Below are positions 9,213 to 17,176 of a stretch of 61,134 nt of DNA, in pieces. Position 1 is the stretch's first letter. Each line of letters begins with the position of its first letter. The translations under genes and the position numbers were made by a program. Location of the stretch: NCBI RefSeq assembly GCF_019083995.1, contig NZ_JAHRCU010000024.1:1-61134 (forward strand), in the 5' to 3' direction. The notes beneath the pieces are model-generated. The model was not told the origin of the DNA. It saw only the letters and a program-made list of their open reading frames with translations, and did not search any database. This DNA comes from Roseococcus sp. SDR (GTDB lineage Bacteria > Pseudomonadota > Alphaproteobacteria > Acetobacterales > Acetobacteraceae).

Positions 9213-10097
9213 TTGGCGCATGACATGATCGCCCCGGCCGAATTGCGCCCGCGCGCCTTCGACCTGACGCGCCCGGTGCATCACGTGGCGCCGCTGGTCT
9301 TCGTCTCCGCGCATTCGGGGCGCGATTACCCGGAGGAGTTCCTGGCCGCCGCGCGGCTGGACGCCACGGCGCTGCGCAAGAGCGAGGACGCCTTCGTGGA
9401 GGAGCTGTTTGCCGCCGCGCCATCGCTGGGCGCGCCCTTGCTCGCCGCCCGCTTCCCGCGCGCCTGGTGCGACGCGAACCGCGAGCCCTGGGAACTCGAT
9501 CCCGGCATGTTCGACGAGCCGCTGCCCGATTGGGTGAATTCCGCGAGCCCGCGCGTGGGCGCGGGCCTCGGCACCATCGCGCGCGTGGTGGCGAATGGCG
9601 AGGCGATCTATCGGCGGCGGCTTTCCTTCCAGGAGGCGGAGCGGCGCGTGCGGCTTTCGTGGGAGCCGTTCCACGCCACGCTGGCCGCCCTGGTGGCCGA
9701 GACGCGCGAGCGCTTCGGGTTCTGCCTGCTGGTGGATTGCCACTCCATGCCGAGCGGCATCGGCCCGAACGGCGAAGGCCCGGAATTCGTGCTGGGCGAT
9801 GCGCATGGCTCGGCCTGCGCGCCGCGCGCCACACGCGCCATCGAGGCGCTGCTGCAGGCGCGCGGGCGCAGGGTCCAGCGCAACGATCCCTATGCCGGCG
9901 GCTACATCACGCGGCATTACGGCCGCCCGCGCGAGAATATCCACGCGATCCAGATCGAGATCGCGCGCAGCCTCTACATGGATGAGGCGCGGGTGGAGCG
10001 CGCGCCCGGCTTCGCGGGCTTCCAGGCGGAGATCTCCGCGCTGGTGGAAGCGCTGCTGGGCCTCGGCTGGGGCGGGCTGCTCAAGGGCGGCAAGTAG
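9213..10097 (+). CDS. N-formylglutamate amidohydrolase family protein
   Basis: A 294-residue metallohydrolase. Family landmarks are VSAHSGRDYPEEF near residue 29, DANREPWELD, LLVDCHSMPSG near 174 and DAHGSACAP. The family includes HutG-type deformylase of histidine breakdown and broader N-formyl or cyclic-amide hydrolases. The start is TTG 9213 or ATG 9225; TTG has no better Shine-Dalgarno sequence, so the N-terminus is uncertain by four residues. It follows the ICL-type gene after 6 bases. The only other histidine gene in the window, hutU, is 38 kb away, so a histidine role is not supported by context. Confidence 0.82.
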   Translation: MAHDMIAPAELRPRAFDLTRPVHHVAPLVFVSAHSGRDYPEEFLAAARLDATALRKSEDAFVEELFAAAPSLGAPLLAARFPRAWCDANREPWELDPGMFDEPLPDWVNSASPRVGAGLGTIARVVANGEAIYRRRLSFQEAERRVRLSWEPFHATLAALVAETRERFGFCLLVDCHSMPSGIGPNGEGPEFVLGDAHGSACAPRATRAIEALLQARGRRVQRNDPYAGGYITRHYGRPRENIHAIQIEIARSLYMDEARVERAPGFAGFQAEISALVEALLGLGWGGLLKGGK

Positions 10098-10103
10098 GTT
10101 CCG

Positions 10104-10409
10104 ATGAGCGAGGAACGGCCCTTCGGGCTGGACCCGGGCCGCATCACCGATGTGGGGCGGGACGGCAAGCCACTCCCGCCCGAGGTGCCACCGCCCGAAT
10201 GGCTCTCCCGCCGGCACCGGCTGATCCTCGGGCTGTTTGCGCTGGGGGGCATCGTGGTGGGGGCGCTGGCGGGTGCCACGATCGCGGCCTTCGCGTCAGG
10301 CGCGCGGGGTTGGGCGGCTGTGCTGGCCTTGATGACGCTCGCGGCCTCGCCTTTGCTGGTGCTGGGGCCCGTGCAGGACTGGTGGCGGCACCGGCGGAAG
10401 CGGGGCTAG
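10104..10409 (+). CDS. small membrane protein, two transmembrane helices
   Basis: A 101-residue protein with a soluble, Pro-rich N-terminus (about 35 residues), two hydrophobic helices near residues 40-65 and 68-90, and a very basic tail (WWRHRRKRG), which predicts both ends in the cytoplasm. I do not recognise a family. It starts 6 bases after the amidohydrolase gene and so is likely the last gene of that operon. A palindromic element starts at its stop codon. Confidence 0.6.
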   Translation: MSEERPFGLDPGRITDVGRDGKPLPPEVPPPEWLSRRHRLILGLFALGGIVVGALAGATIAAFASGARGWAAVLALMTLAASPLLVLGPVQDWWRHRRKRG

Positions 10410-10507
10410 AGCCATTTCACCGCAAGCGAAGACGGTGAAACGGCTCCAGCACATTGTTTTCACGCATTTTCCGAGTCGCCAAGCAAAGCTGCCTGGCTTG
10501 AAAATGC
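10409..10507. repeat. intergenic palindromic element B
   Basis: Two hairpins between convergent genes. The first has arms GAGCCATTTCACCG (10409-10422) and CGGTGAAACGGCTC (10433-10446), one mismatch. The second has arms GCATTTTC (10464-10471) and GAAAATGC (10500-10507), continuing to GCTCTA. It acts at a convergent junction and may terminate both sides; it shares the AGAGCA/TGCTCT edge style with element A. Confidence 0.6.
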
Positions 10508-10508
10508 T

Positions 10509-11471
10509 CTAACCGCCGAGTTTCAGCCGCGTGGCCTGCGGCCCGTTCACCGCGCCTTCCGGCATTCGCCCGGCGGCGAGTGCCGCGATCTGCCGCACCG
10601 TGTCCATCGCCTGGTGCTCGGCGGCGGCGGGCGTGAGCCCACCCACATGCGGCGTGGCGATCACATCTGCGCGCGCGGCGAGGCGCGGGTTGGGCATCTG
10701 GTCCGGAAAACTGCCGACATCCATGGCCGCGCCGGCGAGATGGCCGGATTCCAGCGCGGCCTCCAGCGCCGCTTCATCCACCAATTCGCCGCGCGAGAGG
10801 TTGATGAAGAAGGCGCCGCGCCGCATGGCGGCGAAGGCGCCCGCATTCATCAGGTGCCGCGTCTCCGGCGTGGAGAGGGCGAGGCAGACGATGATGTCGG
10901 CCTGAAGCACCTCGGGCAATGTGTGCGTGCCGGTCTGCGGGTCATGGGCCAGCACCCGCATGCCCATGGCCGTCGCCACCTCGGCCATCCGCCGTGCGAT
11001 GCGGCCATAGCCCACGAGGCCGAGCGTGGCACCGCGCAATTGCAGCCCTGGCCGCACCTCCGGGATGCGGCCCGCGCGGTAATCCTGCACGGCTCGGCTC
11101 ACGCCCCGCGCCAGATCCACCATGAAGCCGAGGCCCAGCTCCACCACCGCATCCACGAAGCCCGGCGTGGCTTGTGTCACGAGGATGCCGTGGCGCGAGG
11201 CGGCGGCGACATCCACCGTGCTGATATCCACCGCGCAGCGCAGGAAGGCCTTGAGCTGTGGGCTGTTGGCGAAGGTCGCCTCGGTGCCCGGGCTGCCGCG
11301 ATAGGCGATGATGGCGTCGCAGCCCTGCGCGGCCTCGGCCAGGGCCTCGTCGCGCAACTCGGCCTCGCCATGGTTGCGGACGACCTCCGCATGCTGCTGC
11401 AACGCTGCCAATGCGCGTTCGCCGAAATAGCCGGGGAAGGAGAGCGTGCCGTGGCTGAGATAGACGCGCAC
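10509..11471 (-). CDS. D-isomer specific 2-hydroxyacid dehydrogenase
   Basis: A 320-residue NAD-dependent oxidoreductase that interconverts a D-2-hydroxyacid and a 2-oxoacid. The Rossmann motif is GLVGYGRIARRM near residues 151-162. The catalytic Arg is in NLSRGELVDEAAL, the Glu in the ALESGHLAGAAMDV region and the His in ATPHVGGLTP. Relatives include phosphoglycerate, hydroxypyruvate and phosphonate-type dehydrogenases, but the substrate cannot be read. The gene lies 4 bases downstream of a Bug binding protein gene on the same strand, which suggests that the imported carboxylate or its product is the substrate (inference). Confidence 0.85.
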   Translation of the reverse strand: MRVYLSHGTLSFPGYFGERALAALQQHAEVVRNHGEAELRDEALAEAAQGCDAIIAYRGSPGTEATFANSPQLKAFLRCAVDISTVDVAAASRHGILVTQATPGFVDAVVELGLGFMVDLARGVSRAVQDYRAGRIPEVRPGLQLRGATLGLVGYGRIARRMAEVATAMGMRVLAHDPQTGTHTLPEVLQADIIVCLALSTPETRHLMNAGAFAAMRRGAFFINLSRGELVDEAALEAALESGHLAGAAMDVGSFPDQMPNPRLAARADVIATPHVGGLTPAAAEHQAMDTVRQIAALAAGRMPEGAVNGPQATRLKLGG

Positions 11472-11475
11472 GCGC

Positions 11476-12441
11476 TCAATCCGGCCGCGCGCCGGAAGCG
11501 CGGATCACGGGCGCCCAGCGCGCGGTCTCGGCGCGCAGGAAGGCGCTGGCTTCCTCCGGCGTCGTGGGCATCAGCACCAGGCGACGGCCGGCCATGTTCT
11601 GCACCAGCTCCGGCTCGCGCAGCACGGCGGTGGCGGCCTGGTTGAGCTGCGCGAGGATGGGCGCGGGCAGGTTGCGCGGGCCCATCAGCGCGGCCCAGTC
11701 CATGCCGTCGAAGCCGGGCAGGCCGCTTTCGGCCACCGTCGGCACCTCGGGGATGAGCGAGACGCGCGTGGCGTTCGGCACGGCCAGCACGCGCAGCCGC
11801 CCGGCCTCGGCCTGCGGGATGGCGTTGAGCGCCGTGGTGAAGGCGAAATCCACGCGGCCGGCCAGCAGCTCCGGCATCAGCGCGCCGCCACCACGGAAGG
11901 GCACATGCGTGGTCTGGATATTCGCCATCAGGTTCAGCTGCTCGCCCGCCACATGCCCGGCCGAGCCCACGCCGGAGGAGCCGAAATTCAGCGTGCCCGG
12001 CCGCGCGCGGGCGGCGGCGATGATCTCCGCCACGCTGCGCCAGGGCCGGTCCGCCGGCACGGCGAGCACATTGGGCACCTCGCCCACCAGGGTGATGGCG
12101 GTGAGGTCGGTCAGCGGGTCGAAGGGCAGGTTGCCGTAGAGCGTGGGGTTGATGGCGAGCGGCCCGATGGTGCCCAGCAGCAGCGTATAGCCATCGGGCG
12201 CGCTGCGCGCCGTCGCTTCGGTCGCGATATTGCCGCCCGCGCCGGGGCGGTTCTCCACCACCACGGGCTGGCCCAGCAGCGCCTGCAGGCGCGGCGCCAT
12301 GCTGCGGGCGAAGACATCGGTGGAGCCGCCGGCGGCGAAGCCCACCAGGATGCGGATGGGGCGGCTCGGGAAGCCTTGCGCCAGGGCAGGCGCAGCGAGC
12401 GGGAGGGCAAGGGCGGAGGCGAGAAGCGTGCGGCGGTTCAT
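11476..12441 (-). CDS. Bug family (TctC-like) periplasmic substrate-binding protein
   Basis: A 321-residue exported protein. MNRRTLLASALALPLAAPALAQ is a classic signal peptide, and FAAGGSTDVFARSM plus ENRPGAGGNIATEA are the Bug family P-loop-like ligand segments. Bug proteins bind small carboxylates with a bridging-water geometry and usually serve TctAB membrane components, none of which are nearby. The start at 12441 is chosen for the signal peptide; the frame extends 16 residues further. Co-directional with the downstream dehydrogenase (4-base gap); divergent from the LLM monooxygenase gene, with 94 bases between starts. Confidence 0.88.
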   Translation of the reverse strand: MNRRTLLASALALPLAAPALAQGFPSRPIRILVGFAAGGSTDVFARSMAPRLQALLGQPVVVENRPGAGGNIATEATARSAPDGYTLLLGTIGPLAINPTLYGNLPFDPLTDLTAITLVGEVPNVLAVPADRPWRSVAEIIAAARARPGTLNFGSSGVGSAGHVAGEQLNLMANIQTTHVPFRGGGALMPELLAGRVDFAFTTALNAIPQAEAGRLRVLAVPNATRVSLIPEVPTVAESGLPGFDGMDWAALMGPRNLPAPILAQLNQAATAVLREPELVQNMAGRRLVLMPTTPEEASAFLRAETARWAPVIRASGARPD

Positions 12442-12535
12442 CCGCCCATTGCGCCGCCGCGTAGGGAAAGCGTCAAGCCGCTCTTGCACCGCAGGCGGAT
12501 TGGGCGCGAAGCTTGCTCATTGCAGGAGGGTACCG

Positions 12536-13888
12536 ATGCCGCACCACATGATCCTGGCCGCCAACGCCAATGCGCAGGGCTCCCATGTCGGCGAATGGCG
12601 CCACCCGACCGCCTGGGACAAGCCGGCCAGCAATCTCGAGAACGCCATCCGCCTCGCGCGCATCGCCGAAGGCGGAAAGTTCGACCTCCTGTTCCTCGCC
12701 GACGGCAATGGCGTGCGCAACCTCGACAAGCCCGACCTCTTCGCCGCGACCAGCCCGTCCGACCGGCCAGGCGTCTTCGAGCCGGTGACGCTGCTCTCCG
12801 CACTCGCGATGGTGACGGAGCATGTCGGCCTCGTCGCCACGACGACGACGACCTATGACGAGCCCTTCTCGGTGGCGCGGCGCTTCGCCTCGCTCGATCA
12901 CATCAGCAAGGGGCGGGCGGGGTGGAACCTCGTCACCACCTCCAACCCGGGCGATGCGCTGAACTTCAGCCATGAGGAACACGTCCCGCGCGATGACCGC
13001 TACGAGCGCGCGGGGGAATTCGCGCAGATCGTGAAGGGGCTCTGGGATTCCTGGGCGGATGACGCCTTCCCGCAGGACAAGGCCTCCGGCCGCTTCCTCG
13101 ATCCGTCCAAGGTCCATGCGCTGAATTTTCGCGGCAAGCATTTCCAGGTGGCCGGCCCGCTGAACGCGCCGCGGCCGCCGCAGGGGCATCCGGTGATCTT
13201 CTCCGCCGGCCAGTCGGAGACGGGGAAGGAGCTCTCGGCCGCGACGGCCGATTGCGTCTTCGCCATCGAGGGCACCATCGAGCGCGCGCAGAAGCTCTAT
13301 GCCGACCTCAAGGGCCGCCTGCCGAAATACGGGCGCAATGCCGACAGCCTGAAGATCCTGAGCGGTGTCACCATCATCGCCGCCGAGACGGAGGAGGAAG
13401 CGGAGCAGCTGGCGCGCGAGCTGGATGACCTGGTGCCGCCCGCGGTCGGCCTTGATTATCTCTCGAAGATGGTGGGGGTGAAGATGTCGGCCTATCCGCT
13501 GGACGGGCCGTTTCCTGCGCTGGATTTCGAGCATATCGGCCCCACCGGCATCGGCAAGGCGATCGTGGCCAAGGCGCTGGAGCAGAAGATGACGGTGCGC
13601 GAGACCTATCGCGCCATCCTGCCGCAGATGGCCGGCAATTTCTTCAAGGGCAGCGCCAAACAGGTGGCCGACCTCATGGAGCGCTGGTTCCTGGAGAAGG
13701 CCTGCGACGGCTTCATGATCGCGGCCCCCGTGGTGCCGACGGGGCTGGAGCGTTTCATCCGGCTGGTGGTGCCGGAACTGCAGCGGCGTGGGTTGTTCCG
13801 CACGGAGTATTCCGGCCGCACGCTGCGTGACAATCTGGGCCTGTCCAGGCCGGAAAACCGCTTCTTTGTGCAGAGGGCCGCCGAATGA
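12536..13888 (+). CDS. LLM class flavin-dependent monooxygenase (NtaA/SnaA/DszA type)
   Basis: A 450-residue luciferase-like TIM-barrel oxygenase that uses FMNH2 from a separate reductase. Typical segments are the start GSHVGEWRHP, FLADGNG, the loop VATTTTTYDEPFSVARRFASLD and GRAGWNLVTTSN, diagnostic of the nitrilotriacetate/pristinamycin/dibenzothiophene sulfone group. ATG 12536 has the strong Shine-Dalgarno GCAGGAGGG. No flavin reductase is adjacent. The stop overlaps the next gene as ATGA, so enzyme and binding protein are made together, which suggests oxidative breakdown of the imported ligand (inference). Confidence 0.88.
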   Translation: MPHHMILAANANAQGSHVGEWRHPTAWDKPASNLENAIRLARIAEGGKFDLLFLADGNGVRNLDKPDLFAATSPSDRPGVFEPVTLLSALAMVTEHVGLVATTTTTYDEPFSVARRFASLDHISKGRAGWNLVTTSNPGDALNFSHEEHVPRDDRYERAGEFAQIVKGLWDSWADDAFPQDKASGRFLDPSKVHALNFRGKHFQVAGPLNAPRPPQGHPVIFSAGQSETGKELSAATADCVFAIEGTIERAQKLYADLKGRLPKYGRNADSLKILSGVTIIAAETEEEAEQLARELDDLVPPAVGLDYLSKMVGVKMSAYPLDGPFPALDFEHIGPTGIGKAIVAKALEQKMTVRETYRAILPQMAGNFFKGSAKQVADLMERWFLEKACDGFMIAAPVVPTGLERFIRLVVPELQRRGLFRTEYSGRTLRDNLGLSRPENRFFVQRAAE

Positions 13889-14844
13889 AGCTCACGCGCC
13901 GCGCCACCTTCGCCGCCCTCGCCACGCCCGCGCTGGCCCATGCCCAGACCTGGCCTGCGCGGCCCTTGCGCGTGGTGGTCCCTTTCGCACCGGGCGGCGC
14001 CACCGACCTCATCGCGCGGCTCATTGCGGACAACCTGGCGCGCCCGCTCGGCCAGCAGGTGGCGGTCGAGAACCGCGCCGGCGCCTTCGGCATCCTGGGC
14101 GCGGATGCGGTCGCGAAATCCGCCCCCGATGGCTATACGCTGCTCGCCGGCAGCCCGGGGCCCATGGCGGTGAACCCCTTCGTCTATCGCACGCTGCCCT
14201 ATGACCCGGCGCGCGATCTGGTCGGCGTCTCAATGGTCGCACTCATCCCCTATGTGATGGTGGTGCCGGCCTCGCTCGGCGTCAGCAATGTCGCGGAGTT
14301 CCTGGCCCTCGCACGCTCCCGCCCGGGCTCGATCAATTTCGCGACCTCGGGCATGGCGTCCCGCCTCACCGTCGAGATGTTCCGCGCGCTGGCGGGCGGC
14401 GTGGAGATGGAGATGGTGCAGTATCGCGGCGGCGCGCCGGCGCGGACGGACCTGCTGGCCGGGCGCATCCAGCTCGTCATCGAGCAGGCGCCCTCCTTCC
14501 TCGAGGATTTCCGCAACGGCACGCTGCGTCCGCTGGCTGTCGGCGGCGCGCGCCGCTTCTCGCTGCTGCCCGATGTGCCGACGCTGCAGGAGGCGGGCAT
14601 CGCGGGCTATGAGGCCAATGCCTGGCTGGGCTACGCGGCCCCTGCCGGCACGCCCATCGAGATCCGGCGGCGACTGGCGCGCGAGATCGACCAGATCATC
14701 CGCATCCCCGAGGTGCGCGACCGGCTCGCGGGCTGGGGTGCGGAGCCCGTGGGCGGCACGCCGGAGGAGATGGATGCGATGCTGACGGCCGAGCGCGCCC
14801 GCTGGGCCGAGGTCGTGCGCCGCGCCGGGATCGAGCGGGAGTAG
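13885..14844 (+). CDS. Bug family (TctC-like) periplasmic substrate-binding protein
   Basis: A 319-residue protein with signal peptide MKLTRRATFAALATPALAHA and family segments PFAPGGATDLIARLI and ENRAGAFGILGADAVA, then APDGYTLLAGS. Its start overlaps the LLM monooxygenase stop by 4 bases, the tightest enzyme/binding-protein link in the window. No TctA or TctB gene follows; the next gene is convergent. Ligand unknown. Confidence 0.88.
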   Translation: MKLTRRATFAALATPALAHAQTWPARPLRVVVPFAPGGATDLIARLIADNLARPLGQQVAVENRAGAFGILGADAVAKSAPDGYTLLAGSPGPMAVNPFVYRTLPYDPARDLVGVSMVALIPYVMVVPASLGVSNVAEFLALARSRPGSINFATSGMASRLTVEMFRALAGGVEMEMVQYRGGAPARTDLLAGRIQLVIEQAPSFLEDFRNGTLRPLAVGGARRFSLLPDVPTLQEAGIAGYEANAWLGYAAPAGTPIEIRRRLAREIDQIIRIPEVRDRLAGWGAEPVGGTPEEMDAMLTAERARWAEVVRRAGIERE

Positions 14845-14851
14845 GCCTGGC

Positions 14852-15412
14852 TCAGGCGGGCCGGATCACGCGCTCGACATACTGCATGAAATGCGAAGCG
14901 GGCGGCGTCTCCAGCCCCTTCACCTTGGCCTGCTCGTCGAAGCGGCGAAGCTGCACGGCGTCCTTGTATTCGGGCACCGCCTCGAATTCGGCGACCTCGT
15001 CGGGCGACATGGGGCCGCCTTGCAGGCTGAGGCTGAGCACGGAATCCTTGGAGAGCTTGCCGAAATAATCGGCCTCGGTCGCGCAGAGATAGCGCTTGGC
15101 GGCGACATGCAGCCGCACCGGCTCGGTCACCTCGGGGCCGAACATGGAGGTGAGGAATTCGTAGCCCAGGCGCTCATGCTCGTCGTCCACGCCCTCTTCG
15201 GCCGGGTTCTCGCCGAGGTTGTGGACCATGTGGCCGACATCGTGCAGCAGCGCGGCGGCGATCAGCGCGGGCGCGCAGCCGGCGCGCTCGGCGAGCCAGG
15301 CGGATTGCAGCGCGTGCTGGCGCTGGTTGATGTCGGCCAGGCCATAGCGGCCATCGGCCTTCAGCTCGATGAGCTCGGCGATCTGGGCGAGGCGCGGGTC
15401 GGTGTGGGACAT
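14852..15412 (-). CDS. HD-domain oxygenase, PhnZ-like
   Basis: A 186-residue HD-domain protein. The metal ligands are visible in QHALQSAWLAERAG, ALLHDVGHM and LHVAAKRYLCATEADYFGKLS, with SLQGGPMSPDEVAEFE further on. This combination resembles PhnZ, the mixed-valent di-iron oxygenase that cleaves 2-amino-1-hydroxyethylphosphonate to glycine and phosphate, rather than ordinary HD phosphohydrolases. No phnY-like 2-oxoglutarate oxygenase or phosphonate transporter is nearby, so the substrate may differ. Its 3' end faces the Bug gene; upstream is a strong hairpin after the GST gene on the same strand. Confidence 0.78.
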   Translation of the reverse strand: MSHTDPRLAQIAELIELKADGRYGLADINQRQHALQSAWLAERAGCAPALIAAALLHDVGHMVHNLGENPAEEGVDDEHERLGYEFLTSMFGPEVTEPVRLHVAAKRYLCATEADYFGKLSKDSVLSLSLQGGPMSPDEVAEFEAVPEYKDAVQLRRFDEQAKVKGLETPPASHFMQYVERVIRPA

Positions 15413-15446
15413 GGCGGCGGTCTCCTTGGGCGCCGCCCAGTCTAGG

Positions 15447-15478
15447 CGCGACGGGGGGGGCGGCGAACCCCCGTCGCG
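15447..15478. terminator. strong hairpin between GST and PhnZ-like genes
   Basis: Perfect 11-bp stem CGCGACGGGGG (15447-15457) and CCCCCGTCGCG (15468-15478) with a 10-base loop, followed by AAAA on the plus strand. It lies just downstream of the minus-strand GST stop and upstream of the PhnZ-like gene start, so it should separate these two transcripts. Confidence 0.5.
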
Positions 15479-15484
15479 AAAATG

Positions 15485-16084
15485 TCATCCGGCGGGCGGC
15501 ATGGTGCGCGCCATGGGCGGCAGCGCCACGACCTTGGCGTACCAGGCTTCCAGCTTCGGGTGGCCCGGGCGCCAGGGTTCATGCGCGTAGCGGAAATCGA
15601 GGTAGCCGAGCGCGCAGGCGATGGTGATCTCGCCGATGGTGGTGAGCATGCCCAGCGTGTCGGCCTCGGCCTCCAGCGCATCCAGCGCGCGCGCGACCTT
15701 GAGCTGCTGGCCCTGGATGTAAGTGATGCGGCCTTCATCCTGCGGCAGGGCCACCTCGCGGCGGCGCGGCTGCGTCGCGTCCATGATGCCATCGCCCAGC
15801 GCCTGCTGGCGCAGCGCGTTCCAGCGCGCGGGGCCGGGTGCCGGGAAGAGGCCGGGGGCGCTGCCGACGCTGTCGAGATATTCGCAGATCACCGGGCTGT
15901 CATAGAGGCACTGGCCTTCGGGCGTGACGAGCGAGGGCACCTTGGAGAGCGGGTTGACCGGCACCAAGGCGGGGTCCGCGGTGGGGATGGTCCAGCGTTC
16001 GATCTGGCCGTCGATGCCGCGGGCGATGGCGGCGGCCATGCATTTCCGGACGTAAGGGCTGGCGGGCGAATAGGCGAGTTTCAT
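15485..16084 (-). CDS. glutathione S-transferase family protein
   Basis: A 199-residue two-domain protein. The thioredoxin-like N-terminal domain begins MKLAYSPASPYVRKCM, with the catalytic Ser/Tyr region in SPASPYVRK, NPLSKVPSLVTPEG (the cis-Pro before SL) and YDSPVICEYLD, which binds glutathione. The helical C-terminal domain follows from about residue 85. ATG 16084 is preferred because it is directly before the beta strand; the frame opens 36 residues earlier without typical GST sequence. Substrate unknown. It is separated by about 115 bases from the upstream Bug gene of the same strand. Confidence 0.88.
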   Translation of the reverse strand: MKLAYSPASPYVRKCMAAAIARGIDGQIERWTIPTADPALVPVNPLSKVPSLVTPEGQCLYDSPVICEYLDSVGSAPGLFPAPGPARWNALRQQALGDGIMDATQPRRREVALPQDEGRITYIQGQQLKVARALDALEAEADTLGMLTTIGEITIACALGYLDFRYAHEPWRPGHPKLEAWYAKVVALPPMARTMPPAG

Positions 16085-16158
16085 CAGGCGTTTCCTTTCT
16101 GCGGATGAATCACACGCCCACACCGCCCCGATGGCAAGATGTCCCCCAGTCCTGGGGT

Positions 16159-16178
16159 CTGGGGCCTCTCGGCCCCAG
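16159..16178. terminator. hairpin downstream of Bug gene
   Basis: Stem CTGGGGCC (16159-16166) and GGCCCCAG (16171-16178), loop TCTC. The surrounding bases resemble the hairpin at 46433-46454, so it is likely one of a genome-wide intergenic family. It probably ends the minus-strand CocE-Bug transcript. Confidence 0.5.
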
Positions 16179-16198
16179 CCGCCGGAGGCCATTTTTTC

Positions 16199-17176
16199 TT
16201 ACTCCGGCCGCAGCCCCCGCGCCCGGATGAAGGCCCCCCAGACCTCGCTATCCTGCCGCATGCGCGCCAGCAGATCCGCCGGCGAGCCGGGGATGGGCAC
16301 CAGCACGACATCGGTGAGGCGCCGTTGCACGCCCTCATCGGCGAGTGCGGCGCGCACCGCGGCGTTCACCTGGTTCACCACCGGCTCCGGCACGCCGGCC
16401 GGGCCGACCAGCCCGAACCAGCCCGGCATGAGCGGCGCCGTGATGCCGGCCTCGGCCTGGGTCACGAGGTCCGGCAGGAAGGGCAGGCGCCTGGGGGCGA
16501 CGAGCGCGAGCGGCGAGACCGCGCCCGCCCGCACCTGGCCGAGTGCGACGGCGAGGACGATGATCATGAAGTCCGTCTCGCCCGAGATCACGCTGGTCAT
16601 GGCCTGGCCGGTGCCGGGATAGGGCACATGGGTGAAGCGCACATTCGCGCGGTCGGCGATCATCTCGACCGAGAGATGGGTGGAATTGCCGATGCCCGCA
16701 CTGGCGTAGGTCAGCCGCCCCGGCTCGGCCCGCGCGCGCTCCAGCAGTTGGGCGACGCTGGTGATGCCCGAGCGCTTGCTCGCGATCAGGATGAAGGGCG
16801 CATCCGTGACGGGGGCGACATAGGTGAAGTCGCGCACCGGGTCATAGGGGAGGTTCGGATAGAGATGCGGGTTGAAGGAAAGCTGCGAGACGCCCGAGAG
16901 CAGCATGGCCGAGCCATCCGGCGCCTGCTGCTTGAGCAGGTTGATGGCGACCATGCCGTTGGCGCCCGGCCGGTTCTCCACCACCACGGGCTGGCCCAGC
17001 ACGCGGCCCATGGGCTCGGCGATGATCCGCGCCACCGTGTCATTCGCCGAACCCGGCGGCTGCGGCAGGATCATGCGGAAGGGGCGCGCGGGGATCTGCG
17101 CCAGCGCGGGCGTCGCAAGTGGCCCAAGGAGAGGCAAGGTCAGCAGGGCGCGGCGGGTGGCACGCATGCGGGTCAC
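16199..17176 (-). CDS. Bug family (TctC-like) periplasmic substrate-binding protein
   Basis: A 325-residue exported protein. Signal peptide RATRRALLTLPLLGPLATPALA, then LPQPPGSANDTVARII, in which the usual G-G-x-x-D segment is altered to G-S-A-N-D, and ENRPGANGMVAINLL. The GTG start at 17176 overlaps the CocE stop as GTGA; ATG 17167 is an alternative that leaves a normal signal peptide. Downstream of CocE in the same operon, suggesting an imported ester, amide or its acid product (inference). Confidence 0.86.
   Translation of the reverse strand: MTRMRATRRALLTLPLLGPLATPALAQIPARPFRMILPQPPGSANDTVARIIAEPMGRVLGQPVVVENRPGANGMVAINLLKQQAPDGSAMLLSGVSQLSFNPHLYPNLPYDPVRDFTYVAPVTDAPFILIASKRSGITSVAQLLERARAEPGRLTYASAGIGNSTHLSVEMIADRANVRFTHVPYPGTGQAMTSVISGETDFMIIVLAVALGQVRAGAVSPLALVAPRRLPFLPDLVTQAEAGITAPLMPGWFGLVGPAGVPEPVVNQVNAAVRAALADEGVQRRLTDVVLVPIPGSPADLLARMRQDSEVWGAFIRARGLRPE

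Noticed and set aside
9213-10097. Assigning the amidohydrolase as HutG
   Set aside because: Far from hutU and the family is broader; only the family name is used.
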